A DNA stretch of 64,000 nt from Brevundimonas sp. (GCF_029946145.1 NZ_JAQSDY010000004.1:1-64000), one strand, 5' to 3'; shown: positions 38,926 to 48,570, counted from the first letter of the stretch. Made by a program: numbers and translations. The notes: generated from the letters alone by a model not told the origin.

Positions 38926-39007
38926 GCCGCCCCGCCAGCAAACGCAACCTTCGTCTGAGCCTTTCGAACGCCTCGCGCGTTGTGGAGGGTTCGATGGAGT
39001 TCCGTTC

Positions 39008-41050
39008 TTGCCCAACCCCTTGAAAGACCATCCGAACTGGCTGGCCGTGCGCGACCGGGCGCTGGTTCCGGCGGGGGCCTGGGCGCGCGAACGTCATGAC
39101 TGGGTCAGGGCGAACGACCCGGTCTACACCAGTCTTCGCCGGCCCGGCCGCCCCGAACAGATCGCCGCCGGCGTCACCCTGGCGCTGATCGCCGCGGTCG
39201 CCGTCTTTCTGCTGCTGTTCGACTGGAACTGGTTCAGGGGCCCGATCGGCGGATGGGCTTCGGCCCGCTACGACCGCGAGATCGAACTGCAGGGCGATCT
39301 GGACGTGAAGCTGTTCAGCTGGACGCCCTCGGCCCGCATTCGCGACCTGCGCGTCGGCGGCCCCGACTGGGCCAGCGAGAAGGATACCCTGACGGTCGAC
39401 GACGCCGTGGCCTCCGTGCGGCTCATGCCGCTGCTGTCGGGGCGGGTGGAGATGCCGCTGGTGGAGATCGCCCGCCCGCAGGTGGTGCTGATCTCGACCG
39501 CCGACGGCCGCCAGAGCTGGGTGCTGGATCCGGACAAGCCTGACGCCGGGCCGATGAAGCTGCCGCCCATCAACCGGCTGGTCATCCGCGACGGACAGGT
39601 GTTCCTGGACGAGCAGGGTCGCAACATCCGCCTGAACGCCACCGTCAACGCACGTGAGGGCTCGGATCAGACCGCCGGCTTCCATCTGGAAGGCCGGGGC
39701 ACGATCAACGGCACGCCCCTGACGCTGGAGGTGCGGGGCGGACCCTTCATCAACATCAGGCGCGACCGGCCTTATGGCTTCAAGGCCGAGCTGTCCGGCG
39801 TCGGCACGACCCTGACGGCCGACGGCTCGATCACCCGGCCGTTCGATCTCGGCCACTTCAACGCCACCCTGGGTCTGCGCGGGCGCGACCTGGCCGACCT
39901 CTATCTGCTGACCGGGATCACCACGCCCAACACCCCGCCCTATCGCCTCAACGGCACGCTGACCCGCAGCGACAACGTCTTCACCTTCAACGACTTCAGC
40001 GGGCGGGTCGGCTCCTCGGACCTGTCGGGCGATCTGAAAGTTGACCGGGTCGGCGACCGCCGCCGGGTCGAGGCCGATCTGTATTCGCGCCTGCTGGACA
40101 TCGATGACCTGGCCTCCGTGCTGGGCGGCACGCCCCGGGTCACCGCATCCGGCGACACCGTGGTGACGTCGGGCGCACCGGGCAAGCTGCTGCCGGACGC
40201 GCCGCTGAACGTCGAGCGCCTGCGCGTCATGGACGGGACGCTGACCTATCGCGCGGCCCAGGTGAAACGCAACGAACTGGACGTGCGCCGGGTCAATCTG
40301 GGGGCCCGGCTGAAGGACGGCGTCCTGAACCTCGACCCCGTGGCCTTCGACTTCAATCGGGGCGAGCTGGACGGCACGGCGCGGATCAACGCCAACAGCA
40401 AGGTCCCGTATTCGACCGCCGACTTCCGCCTGCGCGGCTACCCGCTTGAATCCATCATTCCCGCCCGGAACGGCGCGCCCACGGTGACGGGCCGCGCGAT
40501 CGGGCGGGTGAAGCTGGAGGGGCCGGGCGCCTCGATCCATGATTTCGCCGCCAATTCGAAGGGGACGCTGAGCCTGGTCGTGCCGCAGGGCCAGATGCGC
40601 GCCGCCTTCGCCGAACTGCTGGGCATCAATGTCACCGCCGGTCTGGGCAGGTTGCTGTCCGGCGATACCGGAACGTCCGAAATCCGCTGCGCCGTCGCCG
40701 ACTTCACCGTCAGCGGGGGGACGGCGACGGCGCGGACCTTCGTCATCGACACCACGCCGGTGCTGGCCAGGGGCAGCGGCACGATCAACCTCGGCGCCGA
40801 GACGATGAACCTGCGCATCGACGGCGAAACCAAGTCGCCCCGATTGATCCGACTGTGGTCGCCGATCAACATCACCGGGCCGCTGACGGCGCCGCGGATC
40901 GGCATCGACAAGGCCGCGGTCGTGGGTCAGGTGGGTCTGGGGACCGTGCTGGGCGCCCTGATCAACCCCCTGGTGGCGCTGCTCCCGTTCGTCGATCCGG
41001 GTCTGGCCAAGGACGCCAACTGCGGCGCCCTGATCTCGAGCGCGCGATAA
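39008..41050 (+). CDS. AsmA-family inner-membrane protein
   Basis: The 680-residue protein has one N-terminal membrane helix (about residues 53-72, GVTLALIAAVAVFLLLF) followed by an AsmA N-terminal domain. A long beta-rich periplasmic region contains repeated GRG/DGT strands typical of AsmA/TamB/YhdP relatives, which bridge lipids to the outer membrane. I chose the TTG at 39008 with TGGAG eight bases upstream. An upstream TTG at 38924 would start inside the terminator T-run and is rejected. Confidence 0.87.
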   Translation: MPNPLKDHPNWLAVRDRALVPAGAWARERHDWVRANDPVYTSLRRPGRPEQIAAGVTLALIAAVAVFLLLFDWNWFRGPIGGWASARYDREIELQGDLDVKLFSWTPSARIRDLRVGGPDWASEKDTLTVDDAVASVRLMPLLSGRVEMPLVEIARPQVVLISTADGRQSWVLDPDKPDAGPMKLPPINRLVIRDGQVFLDEQGRNIRLNATVNAREGSDQTAGFHLEGRGTINGTPLTLEVRGGPFINIRRDRPYGFKAELSGVGTTLTADGSITRPFDLGHFNATLGLRGRDLADLYLLTGITTPNTPPYRLNGTLTRSDNVFTFNDFSGRVGSSDLSGDLKVDRVGDRRRVEADLYSRLLDIDDLASVLGGTPRVTASGDTVVTSGAPGKLLPDAPLNVERLRVMDGTLTYRAAQVKRNELDVRRVNLGARLKDGVLNLDPVAFDFNRGELDGTARINANSKVPYSTADFRLRGYPLESIIPARNGAPTVTGRAIGRVKLEGPGASIHDFAANSKGTLSLVVPQGQMRAAFAELLGINVTAGLGRLLSGDTGTSEIRCAVADFTVSGGTATARTFVIDTTPVLARGSGTINLGAETMNLRIDGETKSPRLIRLWSPINITGPLTAPRIGIDKAAVVGQVGLGTVLGALINPLVALLPFVDPGLAKDANCGALISSAR

Positions 41051-41138
41051 GGCGGGGCGCGATAATCAGGCGGGCGGTTGAGCCGGAACGGACTTCCGTG
41101 CGTATCTGGGATCGTCTCCGTCTGAACCCAGGGAATGC

Positions 41139-41996
41139 ATGACCCGCAGAGGCCTGTTCGCCCCCGCCCTCGGCCTGATCGCCTCCGCCTGTTCGCCGCT
41201 GGGCCTGCTGAATAACCTGGGCCCGCGCGACCGGGGCGTGCGGCGCGTGGCGCGCGATGTTCCCTACGGCGATGATCCCCGGCAGAAGATGGACATCCAC
41301 GCCCCGGTCGAGGCGGGCGACCGGCCATGGCCGATGCTGGTCTTCTTCTATGGCGGCGGCTGGGACAGCGGCGAGGGTCGGCTGTACGCCTGGGCGGCGC
41401 AGGCGCTGGCGGCGCGCGGCTTTGTGGTGGCGACGCCCGACTACCGGCTGGTCCCGCGGGTCCATTTCCCCGCCTTCATCGAGGACGCGGCGGCGGCCAC
41501 GGCCATGGCGGGCCAGGTCGCGGACCGGTATGGGGCGGACCCGGCGCGTCTGGGCGTCACCGGCCATTCCGCCGGGGCCCATCTGGCGATGATGATCGCC
41601 CTGGACCGCCGCTACATGACGGGCGTCGGAGCGCCCGACCTGATCAAGGCGGCGGCGGGTCTGGCCGGTCCCTACGACTTCCTGCCTTTCGACGTGCCGG
41701 CCTCGGTCAACGCCTTCGGGCGGGTTCCCGATCCGACCCTGACCCAGCCGGTGACCTTCGCCCGCGCCGACGCCCCGCCGCTGTGGCTGGGCCACGGGAC
41801 GGAGGATGTGGTCGTCCACGCCGAGGACACCACCATCCTGTGCGACCGGATGACGGCCGTCGGCGGCCGCTGCGAGGCGAAGCTGTATCCCGGACTGAAT
41901 CACGCCGACCTGATCGCGACCTTCTCGCCCCTGTTCCGGCGCAAGGCCCCGGTGCTGGACGACATGACGGCCTTCCTGCGCCGCGAGCTGGGGTAG
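41139..41996 (+). CDS. Alpha/beta hydrolase (esterase), probable lipoprotein
   Basis: The 285-residue protein has a short export signal ending LIASAC near residue 18, a plausible lipobox. An oxyanion segment VFFYGGGWDSG near 70 and nucleophile elbow TGHSAGAHLA near 142 identify the BD-FAE/carboxylesterase group. The acidic residue is likely in HGTEDVVV near 227, and the His is in PGLNHADL near 252. It lies 88 bp after the AsmA gene. Substrate is unknown. Confidence 0.85.
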   Translation: MTRRGLFAPALGLIASACSPLGLLNNLGPRDRGVRRVARDVPYGDDPRQKMDIHAPVEAGDRPWPMLVFFYGGGWDSGEGRLYAWAAQALAARGFVVATPDYRLVPRVHFPAFIEDAAAATAMAGQVADRYGADPARLGVTGHSAGAHLAMMIALDRRYMTGVGAPDLIKAAAGLAGPYDFLPFDVPASVNAFGRVPDPTLTQPVTFARADAPPLWLGHGTEDVVVHAEDTTILCDRMTAVGGRCEAKLYPGLNHADLIATFSPLFRRKAPVLDDMTAFLRRELG

Positions 41997-42135
41997 GCGC
42001 TGAACCTCGCGTCGCGAGCGCCGCCCCTGCGCTCAAGCCGCGTGCGACCGCGTCGCGAGCATGGCGCCACAAAGAAGCAGGCCAGGCGAAGCGTGGCCGT
42101 CTCGCCAAGGTCATGATCTTCCGCTAGAGGAGGCC

Positions 42136-43581
42136 ATGACAGAAACGATGAACCCACAGGCGGCGCTGGACCGTCTCGAAGACCTCTACAGCCAATCCGT
42201 CTCCAACCTGCGCACCGCGGTCGGAGCCTTCCTCCGGACCGGTGAACGCGCCGATCCAGAGGCGCGGGCCAAAGGCCTGTTCTCCTATCCGGAGCTGCGC
42301 GTCAGCTGGTACGGCGAACGGCCGGCCAATCTGGAGCAGCGCGCCTACGCCCGCCTTTCGCGGCCCGGCGTCTATGCGACCACCATCACCCGGCCGGACC
42401 TGTACCGTCCCTATCTGCTGGAGCAGCTGACCCTGCTGGAAGCCGACTATGGCGCGACTTTCGACGTGCGCCCGTCGGAGCAGGAGATACCCTTCCCCTA
42501 TGTGATGGACGGCTCGGACGTCGCCCTGGACCGCAGCCAGACGGCCTCGGTCGCGCGCTATTTCCCGACCACGGACCTGGCCCACATCGGCGACGAAATC
42601 TCGGACGGGATGTTCGACCTGACCAAGGATTTCCCCCTGGCCCAGTTCGACGGCCTGCGGACCGACTTCTCGCTGGCCCGGCTGCGCCACTACACCGGCA
42701 CGCCGGTGGAGGATGTGCAGAGCTACATCCTGTTCACCAACTACAACCGCTATGTCGACGAGTTCGTGCGCTGGGCCTGCGCCCAGCTGCAAGATCCGAA
42801 CAGCGCCTATGAGAAACTGGTCTGCGCCGGCGGGATCGAGATCACGCGCGACACGCCCAGTCCCGAGACGGCGGTCATGGACGCGGCCTGGAAGAAGCAC
42901 CAGATGCCCGCCTATCACCTGACCGCGCCGGGCCATGCGGGCATCACCCTGGTCAACATCGGCGTCGGGCCGTCCAACGCCAAGACGATCTGCGACCACC
43001 TGGCCGTCACCCGCCCCCACGCCTGGATAATGATCGGCCACTGCGGCGGCCTGCGGCCCAGCCAGAGCATCGGCGACTATGTGCTGGCCCACGCCTATCT
43101 GCGCGACGACCATGTGCTGGACGCGGTGCTGCCGCCCGACATTCCGATCCCCTCGATCGCCGAGGTCCAGCGCGCCCTCTACGACGCGGCCAAGGTCGTC
43201 TCCGGCGCGCCGGGCGAGGAGGTCAAGCGGCGCCTGCGCACCGGCACGGTGGTCACCACCGACGACCGGAACTGGGAGCTGCGCTATTCCAAGTCGGCGC
43301 TGCGCTTCAACCAGAGCCGGGCGGTGGCCATCGACATGGAATCGGCGACCATCGCCGCCCAGGGCTACCGCTTCCGCGTGCCCTACGGGACGCTTCTGTG
43401 CGTGTCGGACAAGCCTCTGCACGGCGAGATCAAGCTGCCGGGACAGGCCAACCGTTTCTACGAGGGCTCGATCTCGGAGCATCTGCAGATCGGCATCCAC
43501 GCCATCGACCTGCTGCGCGCCGAGGGCGCCCGCCTGCATTCGCGCAAGCTGCGCGCCTTCGACGAGCCGCCGTTCAGGTAA
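42136..43581 (+). CDS. amn: AMP nucleosidase
   Basis: The 481-residue protein matches Amn along its length. The N-terminal regulatory domain is followed by a C-terminal nucleoside-phosphorylase-like domain with NIGVGPSNAKTICDHLAVTR near 280, GHCGGLRPSQ near 300, and the IDMESATIAAQGYRFRVPYG motif near 403. It splits AMP into adenine and ribose-5-phosphate. The start at 42136 follows AGAGGAGG. It runs toward the phasin gene, separated by a perfect inverted-repeat element. Confidence 0.94.
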   Translation: MTETMNPQAALDRLEDLYSQSVSNLRTAVGAFLRTGERADPEARAKGLFSYPELRVSWYGERPANLEQRAYARLSRPGVYATTITRPDLYRPYLLEQLTLLEADYGATFDVRPSEQEIPFPYVMDGSDVALDRSQTASVARYFPTTDLAHIGDEISDGMFDLTKDFPLAQFDGLRTDFSLARLRHYTGTPVEDVQSYILFTNYNRYVDEFVRWACAQLQDPNSAYEKLVCAGGIEITRDTPSPETAVMDAAWKKHQMPAYHLTAPGHAGITLVNIGVGPSNAKTICDHLAVTRPHAWIMIGHCGGLRPSQSIGDYVLAHAYLRDDHVLDAVLPPDIPIPSIAEVQRALYDAAKVVSGAPGEEVKRRLRTGTVVTTDDRNWELRYSKSALRFNQSRAVAIDMESATIAAQGYRFRVPYGTLLCVSDKPLHGEIKLPGQANRFYEGSISEHLQIGIHAIDLLRAEGARLHSRKLRAFDEPPFR

Positions 43582-43587
43582 GAGTTC

Positions 43588-43712
43588 GCGTTCTCCCTCC
43601 CCTTCATGGGGAGGGATGTCGGCGCGAAGCGACGACAGGGTGGGGTGCGTCTGGACAATTCCCCACCCGGTCGCTGCGCGACCTCCCTCCCCATGAAGGG
43701 GAGGGAGAACGC
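43588..43712. repeat. 125-bp element with 28-bp perfect terminal inverted repeats
   Basis: The arms at 43588-43615 and 43685-43712 are exact complements over 28 bp, and each contains its own CCCTCCCC/GGGGAGGG palindrome. A second inner pair (GGTGGGG near 43640 and CCCCACC near 43661) extends the fold. It fills the gap between convergent amn and phasin genes, with only 6 bp left on either side. It probably acts as a two-way terminator and resembles a MITE or REP-type element. Confidence 0.88.
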
Positions 43713-43717
43713 GGCTT

Positions 43718-44221
43718 CTATTTCTTCAGCCGCTTCGCATTGGCGACAGCGGTGCTGTGGATCGGCCGCAAGGCGTCGGCCTGGCCCCTCAGCAGCGCGC
43801 TGTTCAAGGTCAGCATCTGGGCCGCCGCTCGGCTCCACCAGCCCACGGCATAGCTGTATTGCGCCTGCATCGCCGCCGCCGGCGTCGATGCGGATGCGAT
43901 GGACGTGGCGGCTTTCGAGGCGTGCCCGGCTTCGGTCAGGGCGCTGGAGCCGACCCGGCCGCCGATATCGCCGAACGTCTTCGCCAGGGCCGAGGCCGAG
44001 GCGGACAGGGCCTCGACCTTTTCGGTGCTCATCAGCGACATTTCCTTCAGGTCGATCTTGCGCGGATCGGCCATGCCGGCGGCCATGATCCCCATGCGGG
44101 CGTTGATCACGTCACCCGCCGCCTGCAGCATTTCGCCGCCGGACAGGGCGGTGCTGGCCGCGCGCGCGCCGTCGCGGGTCAGGCGGCGGCCGGTCTTCAG
44201 GGCCTTGTCTATCTGGGTCAT
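43718..44221 (-). CDS. Phasin-family protein
   Basis: A 167-residue Ala-rich, helical protein with the phasin pattern: amphipathic helices without membrane segments, a central MSTEKVEALSASASALAKT and a late AQMLTLNSALLRGQADALR region. Phasins coat polyhydroxyalkanoate granules. It lies 20 bp downstream of the creatininase-family gene. The start at ATG 44221 is preferred over the open frame continuing upstream through that gene. Confidence 0.8.
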   Translation of the reverse strand: MTQIDKALKTGRRLTRDGARAASTALSGGEMLQAAGDVINARMGIMAAGMADPRKIDLKEMSLMSTEKVEALSASASALAKTFGDIGGRVGSSALTEAGHASKAATSIASASTPAAAMQAQYSYAVGWWSRAAAQMLTLNSALLRGQADALRPIHSTAVANAKRLKK

Positions 44222-44241
44222 GTCCAAGCCTTGGGCCGCAA

Positions 44242-45012
44242 TCAGGTCGCGGGCAAGACCTCCGAAGAGAAGTCGGCCACATCCTTCAGCAGGGCGGGAA
44301 CCGCCGCGTCGATGATGGTCTGGCCCTTTTCCGGGCTGGCCTGGGCCGGGTCCGAGCCGATGCGGCCGTCGGGGAAGCGGGCGCGATAGTCGAGGGCGTC
44401 GCGGATCGGACCGGTCGGCGCGATCCGCGGGCTGTAGTCGGCGGTCTTGATCCGGTCCGGATAGGCCGCCTGGGTGACGGCGATCTCGGACGGGGTGGCG
44501 TGCATGCCGTGGCCGGTCGGGAACATCCGGGTGCACAGGCTGTGGACGCCCGGCAAATCCCACCAGTTTCTGAGCTTGAGCACGAAGGGCGGGCGCTCCT
44601 CGACGAACGACCATTCGGCATGGATTTCGGCGAAGGTCGCCTCGATGGTGGCGACATTGCCGCCGTGGCCGTTGAGGAAATAGATCCGCTCGAAGCCGTG
44701 GCGGCTCAGTGAACTCACCCAGTCAGTGATGGCGGCCATGAAGGTCGAGGGCCGCAGCGAAATGGTCCCCGCGAAGGCCAGATGATGCTGGGCCATGCCG
44801 ATGTTGAAGGTCGGGGCGACGACCAGGCTCTCGTCCTGCGCCTCGGCCGCGTGGGCGATGATCTCGGGGCACAGCCAGTCGGTGCCCAGCAGGCCGGTCG
44901 GGCCATGCTGCTCATTGGAGCCGATGGGCACGACGATGGTCTTCGTCGTCTTCAGCCGCGCGTCAATCTCGGGCCATGAGGAGAGGTGGATCAGCAAGGG
45001 TGCGCTCCGCAA
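44242..45012 (-). CDS. Creatininase-family amidohydrolase
   Basis: A 256-residue protein with the metal-ligand set of the creatininase family: SNEQHGPTGLLGTDW near 32-46, NGHGGNVATIEAT near 114, and GHGMHATPSEIA near 167. The family includes creatininase, FAPy deformylase (ArfB) and mycofactocin MftE, so substrate cannot be named. It lies 44 bp after tetR and 20 bp before the phasin gene in the same direction, possibly in one transcript. Confidence 0.85.
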   Translation of the reverse strand: MRSAPLLIHLSSWPEIDARLKTTKTIVVPIGSNEQHGPTGLLGTDWLCPEIIAHAAEAQDESLVVAPTFNIGMAQHHLAFAGTISLRPSTFMAAITDWVSSLSRHGFERIYFLNGHGGNVATIEATFAEIHAEWSFVEERPPFVLKLRNWWDLPGVHSLCTRMFPTGHGMHATPSEIAVTQAAYPDRIKTADYSPRIAPTGPIRDALDYRARFPDGRIGSDPAQASPEKGQTIIDAAVPALLKDVADFSSEVLPAT

Positions 45013-45056
45013 CGGTGTCGGCGCGGTCTAGTCCGATTGGCGGCGCGGGCCAACTG

Positions 45057-45650
45057 TCAGACCGCGAAGGCGCGCAGGAAGCGGCGGGCGGCTTCGGCCG
45101 CGCGCGCGCCCACGTCGAAGGCCGGATGGGGAAGGCCCAGCACGCCGCGCAGATGGCCGTGACCCAGCACCATGCCCGAGAACATCTCGGCCGCCGCGTC
45201 GGGGTCGGGAATCCGCAAGAGCCCCCTGCTGTCCTGTTCGGCCAGCCAGGCGGACAGGCGGCGCAGTCCTTCGGCGGGGCCGGCCTGATAAATGACCTGG
45301 GCCAGTTCCGGATCGCTCGGCGACATCAGGGCGACGCCGCGCATCGAGGCGCCGGCCTGGTTCCCGCACAGTTTTTCGAGCATGCCGGCGGCCATGGCGG
45401 TCAGCACGGTTTCCGGATCGCCTCCGGTCCGCAGGGGCGTGCTGATGGCGTCGGAACGGCGGGCGGCGAGGACGCGGCCGATCTCCACCTTGGACGGGAA
45501 GCGGTTGTAGAGGGTCTGGCGCGAGACCCCGGCGCGGCGGGCGATGGCCTCCATCGAGGCGAGAGCGCCCTTTTCGGAGAACAGGGCCAGGGCGGCGTCC
45601 AGAATGGCTTCCGTCTTGGTCTCGTCGACCTGACCGATGACCCGCGCCAT
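45057..45650 (-). CDS. TetR-family transcriptional regulator
   Basis: The 197-residue protein has an N-terminal TetR helix-turn-helix (ILDAALALFSEKGALASMEA, then VSRQTLYNRFPSK near residue 45) and a helical ligand domain. Its ATG overlaps the MFS stop by one base (TGATG), so it is the last gene of hlyD-MFS-tetR. It likely represses that operon through the palindrome at 48388-48403. Confidence 0.93.
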   Translation of the reverse strand: MARVIGQVDETKTEAILDAALALFSEKGALASMEAIARRAGVSRQTLYNRFPSKVEIGRVLAARRSDAISTPLRTGGDPETVLTAMAAGMLEKLCGNQAGASMRGVALMSPSDPELAQVIYQAGPAEGLRRLSAWLAEQDSRGLLRIPDPDAAAEMFSGMVLGHGHLRGVLGLPHPAFDVGARAAEAARRFLRAFAV

Positions 45651-47236
45651 CAGTGGGCGTCCACGGGCGGCGCGCCGGCGGCCGGTTTCACCGGACGCGA
45701 CAACAGGGTCACGAAGGCGGCGAAGACGCAGCCGACCGCCAGCATGGCGAAGGCGTCGCCGAAGGCCAGGGTCGTGGCCTGCTTGTGCAGCATGCCGTAC
45801 AGCGCCTTCATGGCCGCCCCGGCCGGATCGATCGAGTCCGCGAACCGCACCTGCATTCCGGCCAGCATGCCCTGCATGCCGCTGCTGGTGATGGAGATGT
45901 TCTGCGTCAGCTCGCTCATGTGCGAAGCCGTATTCTGCGTCAGCGAGGTGTTCAACAGGGCCAGGCCGAAGGCGCCGCCGACGTTGCGCGACAGATTCAC
46001 CAGCCCCGAGGCGTTCTTGACCATGTGCGGCGGCAGGGTCGACATGGTCACCTGCTGGGCCGCGATCATGGCCATCATCACTCCGGCCCCGCGCACGGCC
46101 TGGACCCCGGCGAACTCCCAGAAGCCCCATTCGCTGGTCACGGCGTGGGCGTCCCACATGCCCCAGGCGCACAGCATGAAGCCGCCGAACATCAGGATGC
46201 GGGCGTCGACCTTGCGCACCAGCCGGCCCGCGAAGGGCGCGGTGACGAACATGGCCAGGCCGGAGACGACCATGGTGGTGCCGACCTCGGCCGCCGAATA
46301 TTCCCGCACCCGCGACAGGAACAGCGGCAGCAGGAAGGTGCCGCCGAACAGGGCCGCGCCGACGATGAAGGTCATCACCACCCCGACCATGAAGTTGCGG
46401 TTGGTGAAGGCGCGCAGCTCGACCACGGGGTTGTACCAGGTCAGCGACCGCCAGATGAAGGCCGGGCCGGTGATGGCGGCCAGAACGGCCAGCCACAGGA
46501 TGTTGTCGTCCGAGAACCAGTCGTTCTTCGCGCCTTCCTCGAGCACGAACTGCAGGCTCATCAGGAACACGGCCATCAGGGCGAGGCCCCACCAGTCGAA
46601 GCCCCTGGTCAGGGATGGATCGCCCTTGTCGAAATTGGCGTAACGGCCGACCAGGAACAGCACCAGCAGGCCGGGGGGCACATTGATGAAGAACAGCCAG
46701 CGCCAGCTGAGCCACTCGGTCAGGTGCCCGCCCAGGGTCGGGCCGACGGTGGGCGCCAGGGTCACGATAAGGCCCATGACCACGCTGGCGGTGATGCGTT
46801 TCTCGGGCGGGAAGGCGGTGAAGGCGACGGCGAAGACGGTCGGGATCATGGCCCCGCCGACGAAGCCCTGAAGCGCGCGGAAGAAGATCATGGCGTCGAT
46901 CGACGACGACAGGCCCGTGGCCACGCTCATCAGCATGAAGCCGGCGCAGGAGACCAGAAACACCTTCTGCGTTCCCCACAGGCGCGAGAGGTATCCCGAC
47001 AGGGGGATCATCACGACCTCGGGGATCAGATAGGCGGTCTGGATCCAGCTGATCTCGTCGGCCGAGGCGCCGACCCCGGCCTGGATCTGCGGCAGGGACG
47101 ACGCCACGATCTGGATGTCGAGGATGGCCATGAACTGGCCGATCACCATGCCGGCGAAGCCCAGCAGCAGGATGGTCCAGTTGATCTGTGGTTCGGCCGG
47201 AGGAGCCCCGGCGACCGCTGGGGCGGCGGCGGTCAC
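45650..47236 (-). CDS. DHA2-family MFS drug efflux transporter (EmrB/QacA type)
   Basis: A 528-residue membrane protein with about 14 helices. Motif A-like segment is GYLSRLWGTQKVF near 78-90 and the antiporter motif C is LAPTVGPTLGGHL near 154-166. EmrB-type proteins pair with an HlyD/EmrA adaptor to expel hydrophobic drugs across both membranes. Coupled to hlyD upstream (ATGA) and tetR downstream. No outer-membrane channel gene is adjacent. Confidence 0.93.
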   Translation of the reverse strand: MTAAAPAVAGAPPAEPQINWTILLLGFAGMVIGQFMAILDIQIVASSLPQIQAGVGASADEISWIQTAYLIPEVVMIPLSGYLSRLWGTQKVFLVSCAGFMLMSVATGLSSSIDAMIFFRALQGFVGGAMIPTVFAVAFTAFPPEKRITASVVMGLIVTLAPTVGPTLGGHLTEWLSWRWLFFINVPPGLLVLFLVGRYANFDKGDPSLTRGFDWWGLALMAVFLMSLQFVLEEGAKNDWFSDDNILWLAVLAAITGPAFIWRSLTWYNPVVELRAFTNRNFMVGVVMTFIVGAALFGGTFLLPLFLSRVREYSAAEVGTTMVVSGLAMFVTAPFAGRLVRKVDARILMFGGFMLCAWGMWDAHAVTSEWGFWEFAGVQAVRGAGVMMAMIAAQQVTMSTLPPHMVKNASGLVNLSRNVGGAFGLALLNTSLTQNTASHMSELTQNISITSSGMQGMLAGMQVRFADSIDPAGAAMKALYGMLHKQATTLAFGDAFAMLAVGCVFAAFVTLLSRPVKPAAGAPPVDAH

Positions 47237-48345
47237 TGGACCGCGACGCCCGTGTCGGCGGCGGCGGTGGTGATGGTCCCGGTGGCGGCCTGGGCGAAGC
47301 TGAGGCCGCCGCGGCTCTTCAGATCGACCTTGACCTCGACCGACAGCCCGGGCCGCAGCGCCACGGCGGAGGCGCGGTCGACGCGGATTCGCACCGGCAC
47401 GCGCTGGGTGATCTTGGTGAAGTTGCCGGTCGCGTTCTCGATCGGGATCAGGGCGAATTCGGAGCCCGTCGCGGGGGCGAAGCTGTCGATCTGGCCGGTC
47501 AGATGCTGGCCGGGGAAGGCGTCGGCGCTGATCTCGACGGTCTGGCCGAGACGCAGGCGGTCGAGCTGGGTCTCCTTGAAATTGGCGACCACATAGGCGT
47601 CGCCCAGCGGCACGATCGACAGGATCTGGCCGCCGGGGCGGACGTACTGACCGACGCGGACGCCGCGGGCGCCGATCACGCCGCCGACCGGCGCGCGGAT
47701 GACGGTGCGGTCCAGGGCGATGCGGGCCTGTTCGACCTGGGCGCGGGCGACGTCGACGGCGGCGACGCTCTGTGTGCGGGTCGAGCCCAGCACCCCGGCC
47801 GTGCGCTGTTCGGCGACCAGGGCGGCCTGGGCCTCGGCGACGCTGGCCTGGGCGGTGCGGGCGCCGGCCTGTTCGGTCTGGATGCGCTGTTGCGAGACCC
47901 AGCCCTGCTCGGCCAGCTTGCCGTAACGGTCGACCTGCTGGCGGGCCAGATCGGCCTGGGCCTGGGCCTGGGCGACACCGGCGGCGCGCGAGGCGACCAG
48001 GGCCTGTTCCTGGGCCGCGCGGGCGTCGACATTGCCGACGGCGGCGATCACCGAGGCCAGATTGGCCTCGGCCTGGGTCAGGGCGGCGCGGGCGTTGGCG
48101 TCGTCGAGGCGGATCAGGACCTGGCCGGGTTCAACGCGCTGGTTGTCGGCGACCAGCACCTCGACGACATAGCCGTCGATCTGGGGGCTGACCTCGGTGG
48201 TGTCGGCGGCGACGAAGGCGTTGTCGGTGGACTCCCAGCGCTGCTTGCCCTGCCACCAGACGATCCCGCCGATGACGACGGCCACGGCGACGACGGCCCC
48301 CACGATCAGGGGCAGGCGTTTTTTGAGGGTGGGCGACAGGGCCAT
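47233..48345 (-). CDS. HlyD/EmrA-family membrane fusion protein
   Basis: A 370-residue adaptor with an N-terminal membrane anchor (about 12-31) and a lipoyl/biotinyl-like half motif (VSPQIDGYVVEVLVADNQ near 53). A long Ala/Gln-rich coiled coil (about 90-200) and the beta-barrel segment AYVVANFKETQLDRLRLGQ near 270 follow. It bridges the MFS pump to an outer-membrane channel. The ATG at 48345 sits just downstream of the candidate operator; the frame is open far upstream through nth, on the opposite strand. Confidence 0.93.
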   Translation of the reverse strand: MALSPTLKKRLPLIVGAVVAVAVVIGGIVWWQGKQRWESTDNAFVAADTTEVSPQIDGYVVEVLVADNQRVEPGQVLIRLDDANARAALTQAEANLASVIAAVGNVDARAAQEQALVASRAAGVAQAQAQADLARQQVDRYGKLAEQGWVSQQRIQTEQAGARTAQASVAEAQAALVAEQRTAGVLGSTRTQSVAAVDVARAQVEQARIALDRTVIRAPVGGVIGARGVRVGQYVRPGGQILSIVPLGDAYVVANFKETQLDRLRLGQTVEISADAFPGQHLTGQIDSFAPATGSEFALIPIENATGNFTKITQRVPVRIRVDRASAVALRPGLSVEVKVDLKSRGGLSFAQAATGTITTAAADTGVAVQ

Positions 48346-48387
48346 GGGGGAACGCTCGGGAAGGGTGTCGGGGAGGACGGCATAAAA

Positions 48388-48403
48388 TGGACGATACTGT
48401 CCA
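48388..48403 (-). promoter_or_regulatory. Candidate TetR operator within the hlyD promoter
   Basis: TGGACGATACTGTCCA is an inverted repeat with 5-bp perfect arms (TGGAC/GTCCA). On the minus strand it lies inside an 18-bp spacer between TTGATT (-35-like) and TTTTAT (-10-like), 43 bp upstream of hlyD. Repression by the downstream tetR product is inferred. Confidence 0.6.
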
Positions 48404-48570
48404 AAAATCAACCGCGCTCGTTTCGGCGCCGCAACACGTCGTGTTTCAAATCGTTTGGATTGGGTGAGGGGCCCCCGCCGGACTCCCTTCCCCCGTCGTG
48501 TCGCCGTGCCGGCCCGGCTGTCGCCGGCGTGCGGGCTTGACCCGGGCCGTCCCCCCGGCGACGAGACCGC

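Noticed and set aside
38924-39007. Upstream TTG start for the AsmA-family gene
   Set aside because: It would begin inside the T-run of the preceding terminator; the TTG at 39008 has a ribosome site.
45057-46979. Large fusion protein ending in a TetR domain
   Set aside because: The extension is an out-of-frame reading of the MFS gene; the TetR ATG at 45650 has the usual overlap.
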